Shown piece after piece: positions 3,330-5,042 of a DNA stretch of 5,042 nucleotides. Location: the NCBI GenBank assembly GCA_016302015.1, contig JAEDOJ010000122.1, forward strand, positions 1 to 5,042, in the 5' to 3' direction. The notes below the pieces were generated by a model that did no database searches, had not been told where the DNA came from, and saw only the letters and a list, made by a program, of their open reading frames with translations. Position 1 is the stretch's first letter, and each line of letters opens with the position of its first letter. This stretch comes from Oscillospiraceae bacterium. GTDB taxonomy: Bacteria > Bacillota_A > Clostridia > Oscillospirales > Oscillospiraceae. The translations under genes were made by a program, and so were the position numbers.

Positions 3330-5042
3330 CAGCGTTCTCCAATTTCGTGACAGGTAAAGAAAATAATCTGTCGTTTTTCCGCAAGTTTTTTCAGTACGTT
3401 CATCGCCGCTTCGGCTCGTTGATCGTCAAAATTTACCAGGGCGTCGTCCAGCACCAGGGGAGCGTCCTCCGGCAGCAGCCTGCCGCACATGGCAAGGCGA
3501 AGGGAGAGGTACATCTGATCCCCGGTTCCGCAGCTCATGGCGGCGGCAGACCGCATCACGATCCCATTCTCCTCCCGGACGGACAGCCGCATATCCGGCT
3601 GAAGGAGAAGCTTCGGGTATTTTCCCCCGGTCAGTTCTGCCAAAATTTCCCCCGCATCGGCGGTAATCTGGGGCGAGAACCGGGAACGAAGGGTCTCATC
3701 CGCCCGCTTCAGGGCTTCCAACGCCAAATTCACCCCTTCGTACTGCTCCTCCCCGGCGATGATTTCTTCCTGAACGCCGTTGAGCTGCGCCTCCAGTTCC
3801 GAGGCATTTCCGATGGCACGGAGCATTCCCTGCCGTTCCGCGGTCATGGCGGTGAGGCGATAGCTCTCCTCCTTTGCCCGGCGAGCCTGCCGGGTCACCT
3901 CCTCCAGATCCATTTCCATAGCCTCCGGGTCTTCGTCCTCCTCCCGGAGCATGGCCTCCACGGAGGCATACTGCTTCCGCAGCAGCTCCAGCGTCCGCCG
4001 CTCCCCCGCCAGATGCTCATGGGCCTTCAGACCCGCTGCCAGCGCCTCCCGGCAGGAAACCGTATCGGCAAAGTTGGGGGCAAACCTCTGAACCTCCTCC
4101 ACAATGGCCTGAATCCCCTTCTGGGCTTGCTCCAGACGCTGCTGCCGGAGCATTCTCTCCTCCTCCGCCTCGGCGCACCGCCGGTCATAGTCCTCTGCCA
4201 CCGCCAGAAGTGCGCCGCAATCCGTAACGCCATAGCGCAGGAGAAGCTGCTCCGCCTGATTTTTCCTGTTCTTCCCCATTTTCCGGGCAAACAGCAGCGC
4301 CGCCAGCCCTGCAATGTCGAAGAGAAGTCCTCCCCACAGCAGGGCATAGAAGCCCTTGATACCTCCAAACAGGGCAAGGCCGAGCCCCGCTCCGATCAAA
4401 AGTATGGACAGAAGACTTCCACTTTTCTTCCCGGAAGCCGTCAATTTTTGATATTCTTCCATATCCGCCCTGGCGGCCTGCTTCGCTTCCGTCCCGGTCA
4501 TGCCGGCGAAGCCCGCAGGGGCCACAGGCCGTTCCACAGGGTCGCCGGTCAGGTCGGCATCCATACGGACAGTCTGGAGATTTCGCTCCGCAGCGTCCAA
4601 TTCCCGCTGCAAACGCTGCAGGTCTGCTTCTCCGGGCAATTCCGCCACCGCCCGTTCCAGGCGGCTGCACACCGTCTCCTGCCCCCGGAGTCTCTCCCGC
4701 AGTTCCTCCAGCCCGCTCTGCTTCCCACCGTTCTGTGCCCGGCGAACCCGCTGCTCCAGCTCCTCCAGACGTCTGCGCTCCCGTTCCGCCTGAGCTTCCT
4801 TTTCCCGCAGCTCTTCCACTTCTCTCCGCAGGCTTTCCATCCGGCGCAGCTCGCCTTGCAGCGCCGCCTCCCGGTTTCTCAGCTTGGGGAGCTTCCCCGC
4901 CCTGCCTGTCAGCCTGTTTTTATACCCCTTCAGGGCGGTTTCCAGTTGGGAATAGGACATTGTCCCCTCCTCCCCGGTGGTCACCAGTGCACCCAGACGT
5001 TTTTCCAGCACCGCATCCGGGGTGACCGCCATGCCAAGCTGG
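3329..5042 (-). CDS. Membrane-anchored SMC/Rad50-like ATPase, YhaN type (5' end missing)
   Basis: The frame is open to the right window edge, so only the C-terminal part (at least 570 residues) is seen. Numbered from the first Met in the window (5032): a long coiled coil rich in Glu/Arg (about 55-155); two hydrophobic segments (about 206-223 and 227-249) followed by a basic RKMGKNRKN; a second coiled coil (about 283-445); and an ABC-type C-terminal lobe. That lobe has a signature-like SCGTGDQMYLSLRLA (500-514), Walker B with PLVLDDALVNFDD (525-537), and a switch-like FFTCH (558-562). Walker A should lie in the missing N-terminal part. The layout matches YhaN of B. subtilis, an SbcC/Rad50 relative with membrane segments, whose partner YhaO is an SbcD-like nuclease. 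The ATG at 5032 is probably internal, not the true start. The gene overlaps tatD by one base. Role unknown; DNA-end processing at the membrane is inference. Confidence 0.82.
   Translation of the reverse strand, partial: QLGMAVTPDAVLEKRLGALVTTGEEGTMSYSQLETALKGYKNRLTGRAGKLPKLRNREAALQGELRRMESLRREVEELREKEAQAERERRRLEELEQRVRRAQNGGKQSGLEELRERLRGQETVCSRLERAVAELPGEADLQRLQRELDAAERNLQTVRMDADLTGDPVERPVAPAGFAGMTGTEAKQAARADMEEYQKLTASGKKSGSLLSILLIGAGLGLALFGGIKGFYALLWGGLLFDIAGLAALLFARKMGKNRKNQAEQLLLRYGVTDCGALLAVAEDYDRRCAEAEEERMLRQQRLEQAQKGIQAIVEEVQRFAPNFADTVSCREALAAGLKAHEHLAGERRTLELLRKQYASVEAMLREEDEDPEAMEMDLEEVTRQARRAKEESYRLTAMTAERQGMLRAIGNASELEAQLNGVQEEIIAGEEQYEGVNLALEALKRADETLRSRFSPQITADAGEILAELTGGKYPKLLLQPDMRLSVREENGIVMRSAAAMSCGTGDQMYLSLRLAMCGRLLPEDAPLVLDDALVNFDDQRAEAAMNVLKKLAEKRQIIFFTCHEIGER

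Noticed and set aside
2877..3350. Plus-strand open frame opposite tatD
   Set aside because: The minus-strand frame carries all TatD catalytic motifs. The plus frame is a product of GC-rich codon structure.
4735..5025. Plus-strand Pro/Ala-rich open frame opposite the ATPase gene
   Set aside because: Low-complexity composition is typical of the complement of a Glu/Arg-rich coiled coil; there is no start signal.

Overview
The window reads almost entirely from the minus strand and looks like a chromosomal housekeeping region of a Gram-positive Clostridia genome, most likely the Oscillospiraceae (Ruminococcaceae) group. This assignment is inferred from the four-cysteine L33, the short NusG without a domain insertion, the L1 N-terminus beginning FRGKKY, strong AGGAGG-type ribosome binding sites, and a moderately high GC content. 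No mobile element, CRISPR array, tRNA or rRNA is visible, and no gene-free stretch exceeds about 210 bases.

In transcription order (right to left) the window has two blocks. Block 1 is a truncated SMC/Rad50-like ATPase of the YhaN type with two membrane segments in its middle (3329-5042, 5' end off the window). Its TGA stop overlaps by one base the ATG of a TatD-family metal-dependent nuclease (2568-3329). A hairpin follows tatD. Block 2 is a translation/secretion operon with a good sigma-A promoter at 2494-2522 and a structured leader of about 128 nt. It carries rpmG (L33), secE, nusG, rplK (L11) and rplA (L1), and ends in a strong 15-bp bidirectional terminator at 90-124. The rplJ/rplL genes that commonly follow rplA are not in the window. 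The last 87 bases hold no convincing gene.

The most interesting signal is regulatory. The gap before rplK and the gap before rplA each contain the same two-part element: GTGGGAGG...ATT..CC on the 5' side and ATCACCAC on the 3' side, with GUGG/CCAC able to pair. It resembles the L1-binding region of 23S rRNA (helix 76 area). The simplest reading is a duplicated L1 autoregulatory site, one copy for each ribosomal protein gene. The rplA copy lies 3 nt from its Shine-Dalgarno sequence, and rplA starts with TTG. The rpmG leader is a second regulatory candidate: a 9-bp stem touches the Shine-Dalgarno sequence, and a very short leader ORF may be present.

Most genes here are well known. The parts most worth a second look are the RNA-level regulation of block 2 and the membrane-anchored ATPase/nuclease pair of block 1.
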